Assembly (NCBI GenBank): GCA_946554525.1
Contig: CAMNSE010000001.1
Location: 116,969-180,968 of the forward strand
Direction: 5' to 3'
Origin: an uncultured Mycoplasma sp.
GTDB lineage: Bacteria; Bacillota_I; Bacilli_A; RF39; UBA660
Length of the DNA: 64,000 nt
Shown here: piece after piece, positions 35,648 through 44,387 of the stretch
Layout of the letters: the number at the start of each line of letters is the position of its first letter
Numbering within the stretch: position 1 is the first letter of the stretch
The notes under the pieces: model-generated
Seen by the model: only the letters and a program-made list of their open reading frames with translations
Database searches by the model: none
What the model was told of the DNA's origin: nothing
Translations under genes and position numbers: made by a program

Positions 35648-37456
35648 TTAAAACCTAGGGTGTATTGCTATTGAAAAGTTATTCTCGTAACCTCGTCCGC
35701 CTTTTTCTTTCTTATATTCCACATAAGATATAACAGACTTTAAAAGTTTGTTTTTCTTTTCTGCTGTTTTTACACTCCAGTATGAATCTATTACTTTCTC
35801 AATTTTAGGTAATAGTTTCTCGATTTTATCTTTATTCAATTTTACTTGATATTTAGATAATTCCTTAGTTGTATTATTTATCTTATCTTTTATAACTTTA
35901 GTACGTTTAGTAAACTCCTCTGGAGTATATACTCCTTGTTCTACTAACTCGTATTGTTTATCTAATTGTCTGTTATATTTCTCTAAGTCCTTAGTTAATG
36001 CTTGATACATGACGTTATCGTCTTCCTCGGCTGGATTATACGTCGATAGGAGCTCTTTTTGGGCGTCTAGGTACTCTCGTAACCCTTTAATGACTTCCGC
36101 CTCTACAAGCGATAAATTAGAGCCTATATTCGTACAATGTGCTTTTTGACATATCAAAGTATCTTCGTGAGGATCTATCGTGTTCTCCTCGAATGTGGTA
36201 ATAGCTTTATCAAACTCTGTTGTTTTTATATTAAGTAGTTTTTTTAGTTCTTCCCATTTATCAGCGTATGGCATAGTGAACTTATCTTGTGAAGAACTAA
36301 ACCAATGATCTACGCAGTTCTTACTAACTCCTAAGGCGGTTGCTATGTCTCTTAGACTGTAATCGCCTTTATGTTCTCTTAGACATAAGCGTAGTTTTTC
36401 TTTATCTACTTCGTATTTACGTCTTAACTTTGGTTCTTGCTTTTTATTTTCATAATAAGGACGTCTTTGCATAGATCTTCCACAGTCGGCACATCTTATC
36501 AAAGTAGCAAGTGGATTCTGTAATTCGGTTCCATGTTTAGTACTGACTTGTTTTGGTTGGATTCCTTGAACTATATTGAATAGATTTTCTTCTATAATAG
36601 CTGGGTGTAATCCCTCTACAAGTATTATTTCGTCTTTAGTTCCTCTTGTACGCTTTTTCACAATTTGTCCGTTGACTAGACTTTTATGTTGTTTGTTACT
36701 GTTCCACCTTATTTTACCAAGATAAACAGGATTAGATAACATACCTTTAATTGTGGACGGAGTCCAAACATCAGATGTCTTAGGCTTGAAGTCTAAAGTA
36801 TTAAGCCAGTTACATATAATATCGAATCCCATACCGTCAGCTCTTTTCTGGAACATCTCTTTTACAACTTCTGCTTCTTCTGGTATAGGTTCTAGTGTAT
36901 AGCCTTTATCGTATTTTATTCTTACCTTTTTATAGCCAAAAGGAGGCTCAGAGGCACAATATTTACCAGCTAGTACATTTGCTAACCTTTGGCGTTGCAT
37001 ACGTCTGTTAATGGCTTTATATTCACGCCTAGACATAAATAAACCGAACTCAAAGTATTCTTCGTCGTCGTCGCTGTTTGGATCATATATTTTATTAAGA
37101 GTAATAATTAAAGTGTTTGAATACTTAAAAGCCTGTGAAATAGTACCTTGATCTTTAGAATCTCCACGAGTAAGACGTTCTACTTCTACAACCAAGATTC
37201 CGTCAACAGTCCCAGTCTCAATGTCTTTTAAGACTTTTTGTATTTCTGGTCGTTCTTGGATTGATTCTCCCGAAACTACTTCACGGTATATATGTCGGAT
37301 CTTTATTCCTAGTTGTTTAGCTCTATCTTTTAAAAACTTCTCATGTTGTTTTAACGTATCGAACTTCTTTAGCTTTTCTAGTTCCATATCTGCTCTTGAT
37401 TTTCTTAGATATGCGTCGTAGATTCCGTTAGGATCCAGCGTGATTACATTATACAT
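35648..37456 (-). CDS. Large serine recombinase (prophage integrase)
   Basis: 602 residues: a resolvase catalytic domain with Ser20 (YLRKSRAD) and VVEVERLTRGD, a recombinase domain (about 165-300, PPFGYKKV), a zinc ribbon and a C-terminal coiled coil (470-560). The zinc ribbon is split: CADC (322-325) and CQKAHC (436-441) are separated by about 110 residues holding a helix-turn-helix module (LRDIATALGVSKNCVDHWF...WEELKKLLNIKTTEFD). It integrates and, with a directionality factor, excises the phage. AAAGGAGG precedes the ATG. Confidence 0.95.
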   Translation of the reverse strand: MYNVITLDPNGIYDAYLRKSRADMELEKLKKFDTLKQHEKFLKDRAKQLGIKIRHIYREVVSGESIQERPEIQKVLKDIETGTVDGILVVEVERLTRGDSKDQGTISQAFKYSNTLIITLNKIYDPNSDDDEEYFEFGLFMSRREYKAINRRMQRQRLANVLAGKYCASEPPFGYKKVRIKYDKGYTLEPIPEEAEVVKEMFQKRADGMGFDIICNWLNTLDFKPKTSDVWTPSTIKGMLSNPVYLGKIRWNSNKQHKSLVNGQIVKKRTRGTKDEIILVEGLHPAIIEENLFNIVQGIQPKQVSTKHGTELQNPLATLIRCADCGRSMQRRPYYENKKQEPKLRRKYEVDKEKLRLCLREHKGDYSLRDIATALGVSKNCVDHWFSSSQDKFTMPYADKWEELKKLLNIKTTEFDKAITTFEENTIDPHEDTLICQKAHCTNIGSNLSLVEAEVIKGLREYLDAQKELLSTYNPAEEDDNVMYQALTKDLEKYNRQLDKQYELVEQGVYTPEEFTKRTKVIKDKINNTTKELSKYQVKLNKDKIEKLLPKIEKVIDSYWSVKTAEKKNKLLKSVISYVEYKKEKGGRGYENNFSIAIHPRF

Positions 37457-37488
37457 CTTGCACCTCCTTTATCTATATTTTTTTTAGT

Positions 37489-37920
37489 TTATTTTCCCCA
37501 ACTATGTCCGCAGTTTTGGCATACATAATACTTATTAGTTTTAGACTTTTGTCCTCTTAATAAAGGTATCAATAAAATAAGTCCTATAATAGTACAAGCC
37601 AAAAATATATATAGTAATACAGTCAAACAACCTCTACGTTGTTGTTCTGATACCATTTGTACTGATACATTGTCGCTTTTACAGTTAGGACAATGTAATT
37701 TTTTACTTTCCATATTTCTTATTACTGCTGCTTCTTTATTATTTATATATTGTTTATATTCCTCCGTTGGATTCGTTTCTAATTTTGATAAATAATTTTT
37801 TGCTAGAAAATATAATACAGTCCATATAAAAGCTGTAAAGATAGAAACTATTATATGAAACATCATACTTCTTGGCTTAGTAATCCATAACGAAGCCTTT
37901 AAAAGAAAATCATTACTCAT
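37489..37920 (-). CDS. Membrane protein with split zinc ribbon
   Basis: 143 residues: two membrane helices (about 22-42 and 95-118) and two CxxC pairs, CPNC (about 76) and CQNC (about 136), placed before and after the second helix. In prophages a membrane protein next to the repressor is often a superinfection-exclusion or lysogenic-conversion factor; that is inference. Its ATG overlaps the end of the broken immA frame. Confidence 0.7.
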   Translation of the reverse strand: MSNDFLLKASLWITKPRSMMFHIIVSIFTAFIWTVLYFLAKNYLSKLETNPTEEYKQYINNKEAAVIRNMESKKLHCPNCKSDNVSVQMVSEQQRRGCLTVLLYIFLACTIIGLILLIPLLRGQKSKTNKYYVCQNCGHSWGK

Positions 37921-38183
37921 TTAATCCCTCCATAATTTCGTGTACTTCTTTTTCGTATTGATCTATTTTACTTTTATCAAAGTTTTTAAGATGTCCTAGT
38001 TTATAGTGTAGCATTTCATGTCTGAAACGCCTTTTCCTTTTCTGTATCGGAAAGTTTATCGTTCACGATTATATAAGTACCATTTTCGGCTTTCATGATA
38101 AAAGCTCTTACTTTATCTGGTGCTTTCATAAATAATAAGGTTAAATTGTCTTTTTCGGCAATTTTCGCCAACTTTCCATACAT
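37913..38183 (-). pseudogene. ImmA/IrrE-type metallopeptidase gene with +1 frameshift
   Basis: From the ATG at 38181-38183 (GGAGG upstream) the frame reads MYGKLAKIAEKDNLTL... to ...DTEKEKAFQT and stops at TGA. One nucleotide on (near 38030), the next frame continues RFRHEMLHYKLGHLKNF...EIMEGLNE. HEMLH is the HExxH zinc motif of ImmA, which inactivates CI-like repressors of this kind. The total length is 3n+1, so a single extra base (or a programmed +1 slip) separates the two. As it stands the antirepressor protease is broken. Confidence 0.75.
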
Positions 38184-38241
38184 AGGCAATACCTCCTAAG
38201 AACACAGGTACTGCTTATTTTTTGTGTCTTTTAATTCCTTT

Positions 38242-38625
38242 CTACTTTTTATCTTTTGTTTTATCAATCTTAGTAACAATATTTACTATATCAGCTACTT
38301 GATTAAGTTCTTCGTCGCTTAATTCTCCTAGCTTATCGAATAAAACCTTTGCGTGTTCGTTCTCTATTAACACACTTAGTTTATCTGCGAGTTCATTATC
38401 TGGAATAACACTACTTATAGTTTTAGTAGTGTTATCATTTCCTAACAAATAGTCAGTAGTAGTCTCCAAAACTTCTGCTAGACTTTTTAATAATTCATAA
38501 TCTGGTTGCCTTTTATTATTTTCATATAAATTGTAACGAGCTTCTGAAATATTTACTTTCTGTGCTATCTGTAATTGTGTTAGTTTCTTTTCTAATCTTA
38601 ATTTTTTTAAACGGTTTCCGAGCAT
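38242..38625 (-). CDS. CI-like phage repressor
   Basis: 127 residues: XRE helix-turn-helix (RLKKLRLEKKLTQLQIAQKVNISEARYNLYENNKR) with the TTDYLLG extension, then an acidic C-terminal segment that may be the ImmA target. It lies divergently from the Cro-like gene across a region with repeated operators. AGGAGG precedes the ATG. It should keep the prophage silent. Confidence 0.9.
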   Translation of the reverse strand: MLGNRLKKLRLEKKLTQLQIAQKVNISEARYNLYENNKRQPDYELLKSLAEVLETTTDYLLGNDNTTKTISSVIPDNELADKLSVLIENEHAKVLFDKLGELSDEELNQVADIVNIVTKIDKTKDKK

Positions 38626-38640
38626 AATACTCCTCCTTTT

Positions 38641-38738
38641 TTCGACAATATTATACTAACAAATTGTAAAGTAGTAAATACTTCTTTTCAAAAAGTTGTG
38701 AAAAGGTATTGACTTAACAAAATGTAATGTTGTATAAT
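38641..38738. promoter_or_regulatory. Divergent lysogeny/lytic control region with repeated operators
   Basis: AACAAATTGTAAAGT (38658-38672) and AACAAAATGTAATGT (38716-38730) are direct near-repeats; a partial copy AACAAAGAG follows at 38745. The rightward promoter is TTGACT (38709-38714), 18 bp, TATAAT (38733-38738), and the second repeat fills its spacer. The first repeat overlaps the leftward TATAAT (38652-38657 region) of the repressor gene. These are the likely CI/Cro binding sites. Confidence 0.75.
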
Positions 38739-38766
38739 GAACTTAACAAAGAGAGGAAGTGCATTT

Positions 38767-38955
38767 ATGCTAGATATTATAATAAAAGCCAGAAAAAATA
38801 AGGGTTATACCCAGAAACAAGTAGCAGAATTAGCAAAAGTTAGCGAAGAATACATCTCTTTAATTGAAAGTGGTAAAAGAAAACCGTCTGTTAAGGTTGC
38901 TAAGAAACTGGGAGCAGTATTAGATATTCAATGGACTATTTTTTTTGAAAAATAA
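38767..38955 (+). CDS. Cro-like HTH protein
   Basis: 62 residues made of one XRE helix-turn-helix (KARKNKGYTQKQVAELAKVSEEYISLIESGKR). First gene of the rightward early transcript. GAGAGG fixes the ATG at 38767; the longer frame from 38737 includes the promoter and is rejected. Confidence 0.88.
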   Translation: MLDIIIKARKNKGYTQKQVAELAKVSEEYISLIESGKRKPSVKVAKKLGAVLDIQWTIFFEK

Positions 38956-39048
38956 CCTTTCAATATGTAAAGTTATGTGATTATAAAAACAAATTGAAAA
39001 GAAACAATAAGAACCAACTTATTGAATAAGATTAACTAGGAGGTGCCT

Positions 39049-39270
39049 ATGAAAAAGGAAAACGAAAAACAAGAAATAAAACCTAAAGTAACAATCGTTT
39101 TAGATTGTGTTCCTACTAATATTGAGGAACGCAAGAACAATATACGCAAGTTCTATGATGTATGTAACGAAGTAATAGACGATCCTAGCTGCTTTTATAC
39201 AGAGCAGGAAATTGAAGAATTGAAAAACAATCCTAAAAAACAAAAAGAATTGAATATAAAGTTTATCTAA
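39049..39270 (+). CDS. Phage hypothetical protein
   Basis: 73 residues, Lys/Glu-rich (MKKENEKQEIKPKVTIVLDC...). Its middle, NIRKFYDVCNEVIDDPSCFYTEQEI, is helical. AGGAGG lies 5 nt before the ATG at 39049. Early region; function unknown. Confidence 0.75.
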   Translation: MKKENEKQEIKPKVTIVLDCVPTNIEERKNNIRKFYDVCNEVIDDPSCFYTEQEIEELKNNPKKQKELNIKFI

Positions 39271-39298
39271 AATAGCAATTTAAAGGAGGTGGTCTTAT

Positions 39299-39325
39299 GT
39301 GAAGATTAGAAAACTAAGAAGCTAA
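39299..39325 (+). CDS. 8-codon leader ORF with strong ribosome site
   Basis: AAAGGAGG is followed 9 nt later by GTG and the frame MKIRKLRS then TAA; an overlapping ATG-TGA also occurs at the same place. The next gene has its own AGGAGG 17 bp on. It may be a leader peptide or simply a decayed gene start. Confidence 0.35.
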   Translation: MKIRKLRS

Positions 39326-39341
39326 AAAAGGAGGTGGAAAA

Positions 39342-39587
39342 ATGAAAGCTTTAAAAAGGATTAAGTGGTTAAATGTATTGAAAATTATAGGATTTATCGG
39401 TTGTTTAGCCTTAATAGTTCACGATTTATTTATGGTTACCGTTTACGGTTGGATTACTTCTAATATGGTTGGTTGGACTTGGTTCGGATTCGCTACGTTT
39501 GTTGCAGCAATCATGACAGCAGGTACTATATTCGACGATTTAGAGGAACAATGGAACGCAATCGAAACAAAAAAAGAGAGAGCCTAG
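39342..39587 (+). CDS. Phage small membrane protein
   Basis: 81 residues with two predicted membrane helices (about 11-30 and 38-62) and a charged C-terminal helix. AGGAGG precedes the ATG. Early-region gene of unknown function. Confidence 0.75.
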   Translation: MKALKRIKWLNVLKIIGFIGCLALIVHDLFMVTVYGWITSNMVGWTWFGFATFVAAIMTAGTIFDDLEEQWNAIETKKERA

Positions 39588-39663
39588 GCAAGACCTCTCA
39601 AATGGAATATTTTGTTAAATATTCACTCCATTATTATAGCAAAAAATGGAGTTCTAGTCAAAG

Positions 39664-40383
39664 GTGGTGGTAAGTATCAATGGAAATTGGATTAAGCTCT
39701 TTGCTAAGTTTACATCTTGGCAATGGTACACAGATCAAAATACAAAATCATTGTTTATACACTGCCTACTAAAAGCTAATTGGAAAGAAGCAAAGTTTAT
39801 GGGAGAAACAATCCCTAGAGGTAGTTTCGTAACCTCGCTTGATTCACTTGCTAAAGAACTAGGTTTGTCAGTCCAAGAGATTCGGACAGCACTAAAACAC
39901 CTAATTTCAACAGGCGAATTAACAAGCAAAAGTACTAATAAATACCGCATAATTACTGTGGTTAACTACGAAATGTACCAACAAGTTAACAAGCAACCTA
40001 ACAGTCCATTAACAGGCAATCAACAAGCAACTAACAAGCAACTAACAACAATAGAAGAATATATAGAATATAAGACTAATAAAGAATATAAGAATAATAG
40101 TGTGTGTAATAATACGCCCGAGGAAAACTTTTCTTGTCATTTAGGCTGTGTCTATAAAACTATTGATTGTAAAAATTGTATGAAGAAATGGAAATGTCCT
40201 TTACCAGACGAACCTACCTTTAAAGGAATCTATGGTAAGACATTTTACGAATATGTTGCAGAGATTGAACTTAGGAAGTTAGAACTAGCTAGAGAGTTTG
40301 AAGCTATGGAAGCTAGACGAGGTAACGAACCCTTAGAACTTCACGACTACGATTGGCTTAATGATAAGGGGGACGAAGAATGA
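39664..40383 (+). CDS. Phage replication protein (replisome organizer-like)
   Basis: About 239 residues. The N-terminal domain (NWIKLFAKFTSWQWYTDQNTKSLFIHCLLKANW...IPRGSFVTSLDSLAKELGLS) is the winged helix found in many Firmicute phage replication initiators. A polar repeat-rich linker follows, then a Cys cluster (CHLGC...CKNC...C) that could bind zinc, and an acidic tail. The start is uncertain: GTG codons at 39664 and 39667 overlap the AGGTGG site. It overlaps the YqaJ gene by 4 bp. Confidence 0.75.
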   Translation: MVVSINGNWIKLFAKFTSWQWYTDQNTKSLFIHCLLKANWKEAKFMGETIPRGSFVTSLDSLAKELGLSVQEIRTALKHLISTGELTSKSTNKYRIITVVNYEMYQQVNKQPNSPLTGNQQATNKQLTTIEEYIEYKTNKEYKNNSVCNNTPEENFSCHLGCVYKTIDCKNCMKKWKCPLPDEPTFKGIYGKTFYEYVAEIELRKLELAREFEAMEARRGNEPLELHDYDWLNDKGDEE

Positions 40384-41027
40384 ATCGAGAACAATGGCTT
40401 GAGGAACGTAAAAAAGGTATTGGTGGCTCTGATGTTGCTTGTATCTTAGGTATGAGTCCTTATAAAACTAACGTGGCACTATGGGAGGAAAAAGTCGGTA
40501 TAAGAGAACCAGAAGACATCTCTCAGAAAGAATACGTTAAGAACGGAACTGACAGCGAGGATCCGTTAAGAAAGTTATTCGCTGTGGATTATAAGCAATA
40601 TGAAGTTTTACACGAAGAAAACGAAATAATCCATAACAAAGAATACCCATTCATACAAGTTAGTCCAGATAGTAGGCTTGTAGAAAAGTCCACAGGACGT
40701 AAGGGATTCTTAGAGATTAAACGTTGTGAAATTATGAATCACAAAATGTATGAAAAGTGGAAAGACGGCAATATTCCACAAAACTACTATCTACAAACGT
40801 TACAGTACTTCTTAGCTGACGAAGATATGGACTTTGGTTATTTAAGAGCTTATCTTATCAGACATTTAACTGACGGTACTGTTATTCGAGAAGTCAGAGA
40901 CTATGTAATTGCTAATAGTCGTACGGAAATTCAAGACGATCTCGATTATTTAAAACCAAAAGAAATAGAGTTCTGGCAATATGTCGAAACAAAGACTAAG
41001 CCGCCACTACTATTACCACAGATTTAG
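40380..41027 (+). CDS. YqaJ-type viral recombinase (exonuclease)
   Basis: 215 residues beginning with REQWLEERKKGIGGSDVACILGMSPY, the YqaJ signature, followed by Asp and Glu-x-Lys nuclease residues (QVSPDSRLV...FLEIKRCE). It resembles lambda exonuclease and should resect DNA ends for the RecT annealase encoded two genes on. The ATGA overlap with the previous gene suggests coupling. Confidence 0.93.
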   Translation: MNREQWLEERKKGIGGSDVACILGMSPYKTNVALWEEKVGIREPEDISQKEYVKNGTDSEDPLRKLFAVDYKQYEVLHEENEIIHNKEYPFIQVSPDSRLVEKSTGRKGFLEIKRCEIMNHKMYEKWKDGNIPQNYYLQTLQYFLADEDMDFGYLRAYLIRHLTDGTVIREVRDYVIANSRTEIQDDLDYLKPKEIEFWQYVETKTKPPLLLPQI

Positions 41028-41041
41028 AGGAGGAAAATAAT

Positions 41042-41950
41042 ATGGAAAAAAATCTGGAAACAGTAGAACAACCACAAGTTGTTAATAGTCTAAGACTTGT
41101 TATCAGTCCATTACAGAAAATGGAAGCTATCAAGTTCAATTATGAAGAATTAAAAGGAGGACTTACAGCAAGTTTAGAGAAGTATCAGAATCTTGTATAT
41201 ACACCAGAGAATATCAAAGAAGCTAAAGACGACCGTGCTACTCTTAATGCTCTAAAGAAATCCTTAAATGACGAGAAAATTAAAATCAAAAAGGAGTTTA
41301 TGGTTCCTTATGACGACTTTGAGGCTAAGATTAAAGAACTTATCGAGCTTGTAGATAAACCAGCAAGTGAAATCGACAAGCAAGTCAAAGTATTCGAAGA
41401 ACAAGAGAAAGCCAAAAAGCGTGAAGCAATCAAAACTATCTACTCTGAGAATATTGGTGCTTATGCAGAACTTATCTCTTTAGAGAAATTATATGATCCA
41501 CGTTGGGAAAATAAAACCTATAAAGAGACAGATATTACAAAGGAGATTCAAGATGTTGTTAAGAAAGCCGATAGCGACCTTAAAGTTATCGTGGATCTAA
41601 AGTCTGAGTTTGAGTTCCAAATTAAAGATACTTACTTCAAAACTCTTGATTTAGGACAAGCTCTTATTGAGAATCAAAGACTAGAAAAACAAAAGGAGCT
41701 ACAAGAACAACTTGCTAAACCACAAACAACAGAAGTTAAAGTTGATCCAGTTAATAGTATTGATGTTGACGCTGCTGACGCTATGAGATATGCAATCGGA
41801 GTTGATACTTCTAACGAAGAATCTACACAGGTAGAATCTACTCCAGAAAAACTTGTGTCAGTTACTTTCAAAGTAGAATGTACTCCAGAGAAGTTAACAG
41901 CTTTAGGAGAATACATGAAAGCTAATGGAATCAAGTATGGGAGGGCTTAA
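41042..41950 (+). CDS. DUF1351 phage protein
   Basis: 302 residues with a long coiled-coil centre (DDRATLNALKKSLNDEKIKIKKEFMVPYDDFEAKIKEL) typical of DUF1351, which is nearly always encoded between YqaJ and RecT in Firmicute phages. The C-terminal domain (SVTFKVECTPEKLTALGEYMKANGIKY) is a small separate fold. A recombination accessory role is inferred from context. Confidence 0.88.
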   Translation: MEKNLETVEQPQVVNSLRLVISPLQKMEAIKFNYEELKGGLTASLEKYQNLVYTPENIKEAKDDRATLNALKKSLNDEKIKIKKEFMVPYDDFEAKIKELIELVDKPASEIDKQVKVFEEQEKAKKREAIKTIYSENIGAYAELISLEKLYDPRWENKTYKETDITKEIQDVVKKADSDLKVIVDLKSEFEFQIKDTYFKTLDLGQALIENQRLEKQKELQEQLAKPQTTEVKVDPVNSIDVDAADAMRYAIGVDTSNEESTQVESTPEKLVSVTFKVECTPEKLTALGEYMKANGIKYGRA

Positions 41951-41952
41951 TT

Positions 41953-42849
41953 ATGGCAGTAAGTAATAAACTAGCCCCTGCTACTCCTAAGAAGCCAGTA
42001 GTACCAAAACAGACCTTTACTGACTACATTACACAAGAAAAAATTAAAACTAAAATCAATGACATGGTTGGGGGTAAAAACAGTCAGAGATTTATAACAG
42101 CTATTGTAAGTGCTGTATCTAGTAACGGAGATCTAGCTACTTGTACTTTCGGAACTATAATCGCCGGAGCATTACTTGGAGAAAGTTTGCAGCTCTCTCC
42201 CTCTCCACAACTAGGACACTATTACTTAGTACCTTATAACGTTAAAAAGAAAGACGCTAACGGGAATGAATACTGGGAGAAAGTCGCTCAGTTCCAACTT
42301 GGTTATAAAGGCTACATTCAATTAGCCGTTAGAAGTAATTTCTACCGTGATATAGACGTTTTAGAGATTAAAGAGGGAGAATATCTTGGACGAGACCAAA
42401 ATACTGGGAAACACCGTTTTAAGTTTATAAGTGATTGTGAAGAACGTAAGAGCAAAAACACGATTGGTTATTTAGCATACTTTGAGTATCTAAACGGATT
42501 TACTAAACATATCTACTGGACTAAAAAAGATATGGAAGACCATGCAATAACTTACTCTAAAGCATACAGAGGAGATAAAGAAAAAGGTACATCTTACTCT
42601 TTCTGGACTACTAAGTTTGACGATATGGCATTTAAAACAATGATAAGACAGTTAATATCTCGCTGGGGAATCATGTCTATTGAATTACAAACAGCTATTG
42701 AACGTGATATGGCGGTTATTGAGGAGAACGAAAGCTACGAATATGTAGATAACGACGAGCCAGTAATCCCTATTACTCCAGCAATAGAAAAACCAGTACA
42801 AGAAAAAGATCCAGCAGACAATGCTGTGGATCAATTCTTTAATCAATAA
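41953..42849 (+). CDS. recT: RecT family ssDNA-annealing protein
   Basis: 298 residues. It has the RecT core: TCTFGTIIAGALLGESLQLSPS, then HYYLVPYNVKKKDANG and QFQLGYKGYIQLAVRSNFYRDI. It anneals complementary strands after end resection. An acidic C-terminal tail may contact SSB. It starts 3 bp after DUF1351. Confidence 0.96.
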   Translation: MAVSNKLAPATPKKPVVPKQTFTDYITQEKIKTKINDMVGGKNSQRFITAIVSAVSSNGDLATCTFGTIIAGALLGESLQLSPSPQLGHYYLVPYNVKKKDANGNEYWEKVAQFQLGYKGYIQLAVRSNFYRDIDVLEIKEGEYLGRDQNTGKHRFKFISDCEERKSKNTIGYLAYFEYLNGFTKHIYWTKKDMEDHAITYSKAYRGDKEKGTSYSFWTTKFDDMAFKTMIRQLISRWGIMSIELQTAIERDMAVIEENESYEYVDNDEPVIPITPAIEKPVQEKDPADNAVDQFFNQ

Positions 42850-42858
42850 GGAGGAAAT

Positions 42859-43311
42859 ATGAATCGAGTTGAATTAGTTGGACGTCTAACTAGGGATCCT
42901 GTTTTAAGGTACACCCCTAGTAATCGTCCAGTAGCACAGTTTACCTTAGCAGTAAACAGACGCTACGCAAAAGAAACTGACGAAGTAAAAGCTGACTTCT
43001 TTACTGTCATAGCATGGGGAAAACAAGGAGAAAATTGTAAAACCTATCTATTCCAAGGAAGTCAAGCTGGAGTTACAGGAGAATTAAGAAATAGAAGCTA
43101 TACAGACAGAGACGGAAATACACGTTATATTACTGAGATTTTGGCAGATAGCGTCGAGTTCTTATCTTCTAAAAAACCAGAAAATACTACTCCAAGTAAT
43201 GAACCTATACCACCACAAGAGGAAGATCCTACACCTTATTCTTTCCAAGGAGAACAGAGTTCGCTATATGACGAGGAATATACTCTTAGCGACGACGATT
43301 TACCGTTCTAA
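42859..43311 (+). CDS. ssb: Phage single-stranded DNA-binding protein
   Basis: 150 residues: an OB-fold (MNRVELVGRLTRDPVLRYTPSNRPVAQFTLAVNR), a polar linker and the complete acidic tip SDDDLPF. Unlike the host copy at 5216 it retains the partner-recruiting tail. Its stop overlaps the next start (TAATGG). Confidence 0.96.
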   Translation: MNRVELVGRLTRDPVLRYTPSNRPVAQFTLAVNRRYAKETDEVKADFFTVIAWGKQGENCKTYLFQGSQAGVTGELRNRSYTDRDGNTRYITEILADSVEFLSSKKPENTTPSNEPIPPQEEDPTPYSFQGEQSSLYDEEYTLSDDDLPF

Positions 43312-43655
43312 TGGTTAAGAGCGACTTTGAAAATTACGCAGAGATAAAAGAAGACTGCGAGTTGTATCGAGATTTAGCAAGAAGATATTTAGCTTTAGAC
43401 TTAGCCGATCCTAACTTATGTTTTGATGTTAAGAAAGAAGCATGGGCTCTGGCACAACGCTGGAGCGATATAGCTAGTATGGCTAGTAAAATAGCACGAC
43501 TACACGACGCTTCTAAGACAGACTTTAGAGATTGGGCTTATCAAAGATATAGACAACTTCAATATATGCACGAAGACGCTCGTATGATGTGGAACCGTGC
43601 TGAGGAAGAACTAAAGTTTATTACAAGATTCGAGAAGTACGGAGTTGTAAGTTGA
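43311..43655 (+). CDS. Phage hypothetical protein
   Basis: 114 residues, helical, with many Trp, Arg and Tyr (KEAWALAQRWSDIASMASKIARLHDASKTDFRDWAYQRYRQL). Overlaps the SSB and HNH genes by a few bases, so it belongs to the same operon. Not recognised. Confidence 0.8.
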   Translation: MVKSDFENYAEIKEDCELYRDLARRYLALDLADPNLCFDVKKEAWALAQRWSDIASMASKIARLHDASKTDFRDWAYQRYRQLQYMHEDARMMWNRAEEELKFITRFEKYGVVS

Positions 43656-44008
43656 TTCATACTAGAAAATTAAAATCTAAACGAGCTAAAGCTACCGATA
43701 TAACACAACAAGTAAAACTCGAAGTATGGGAGCGTGATAAAGGGCGTTGCGTATATTGTGGAAATGCCTACAACGTAATGCCTAACGCTCATATCGTACC
43801 TCGAAGTAAAGGTGGTATGGGAATAGTTACTAATGTAGTTACTCTATGTACTAATCTTACAGACAATAAGTGCCACCACTACTACGATAATGGAACTAAA
43901 GAGCAGCGAGAAAAAATTGACGCTAAAATCGTTGCTTACATGAAACGGCACTACGGCGAGGATTGGTGCAAAGAGGATCAGATTTATAAAAAATATGGAG
44001 GTAAATAA
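43652..44008 (+). CDS. HNH endonuclease
   Basis: 118 residues with a zinc-binding HNH motif: CVYCG...NAHIVPRSKGG...NVVTLC...NKCHHYY. The single-domain nuclease may act in packaging, recombination or host DNA attack. It lies in the early region rather than by the terminase. The start is a TTG (43652) inside the previous gene's end. Confidence 0.88.
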   Translation: MIHTRKLKSKRAKATDITQQVKLEVWERDKGRCVYCGNAYNVMPNAHIVPRSKGGMGIVTNVVTLCTNLTDNKCHHYYDNGTKEQREKIDAKIVAYMKRHYGEDWCKEDQIYKKYGGK

Positions 44009-44009
44009 T

Positions 44010-44387
44010 ATGGAAAAAGTACACTACTTAAGCGTTGAAATAAGATCCAACGGAGAAAATGAGATATACTCATGGGATTATGACTTAATGTTAAAAACAG
44101 ATAATTATCTTTGTATCAAAAAAGACGAAAATCTAAGACTTTTAAAGAGAGAAAAAGATAAAAACGATATTGAAAGTTGTATCGAAGATATATGCGTATG
44201 GTTTCAAGATTGGAAGTTTGTTGATTATAAAGCAGTTCATTGTAGTTTATATACAACTGAGGATCCGATTATAGCACTCGGAAAAATGAAAAAGAAAATA
44301 GTCAGATTTATTAAAAAAGAATATTCTTGGCTGTTCGAGGGGGATTTAGAAAAGCGTTTGGAATCCATAAGGATTGATAAAGAATGA
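44010..44387 (+). CDS. Phage hypothetical protein
   Basis: 125 residues from the ATG at 44010, which has GGAGG 8 nt upstream; the earlier ATG at 43995 is the start of that ribosome site and is rejected. Mixed alpha/beta, no motif. It overlaps the following gene by 4 bp. Confidence 0.75.
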   Translation: MEKVHYLSVEIRSNGENEIYSWDYDLMLKTDNYLCIKKDENLRLLKREKDKNDIESCIEDICVWFQDWKFVDYKAVHCSLYTTEDPIIALGKMKKKIVRFIKKEYSWLFEGDLEKRLESIRIDKE

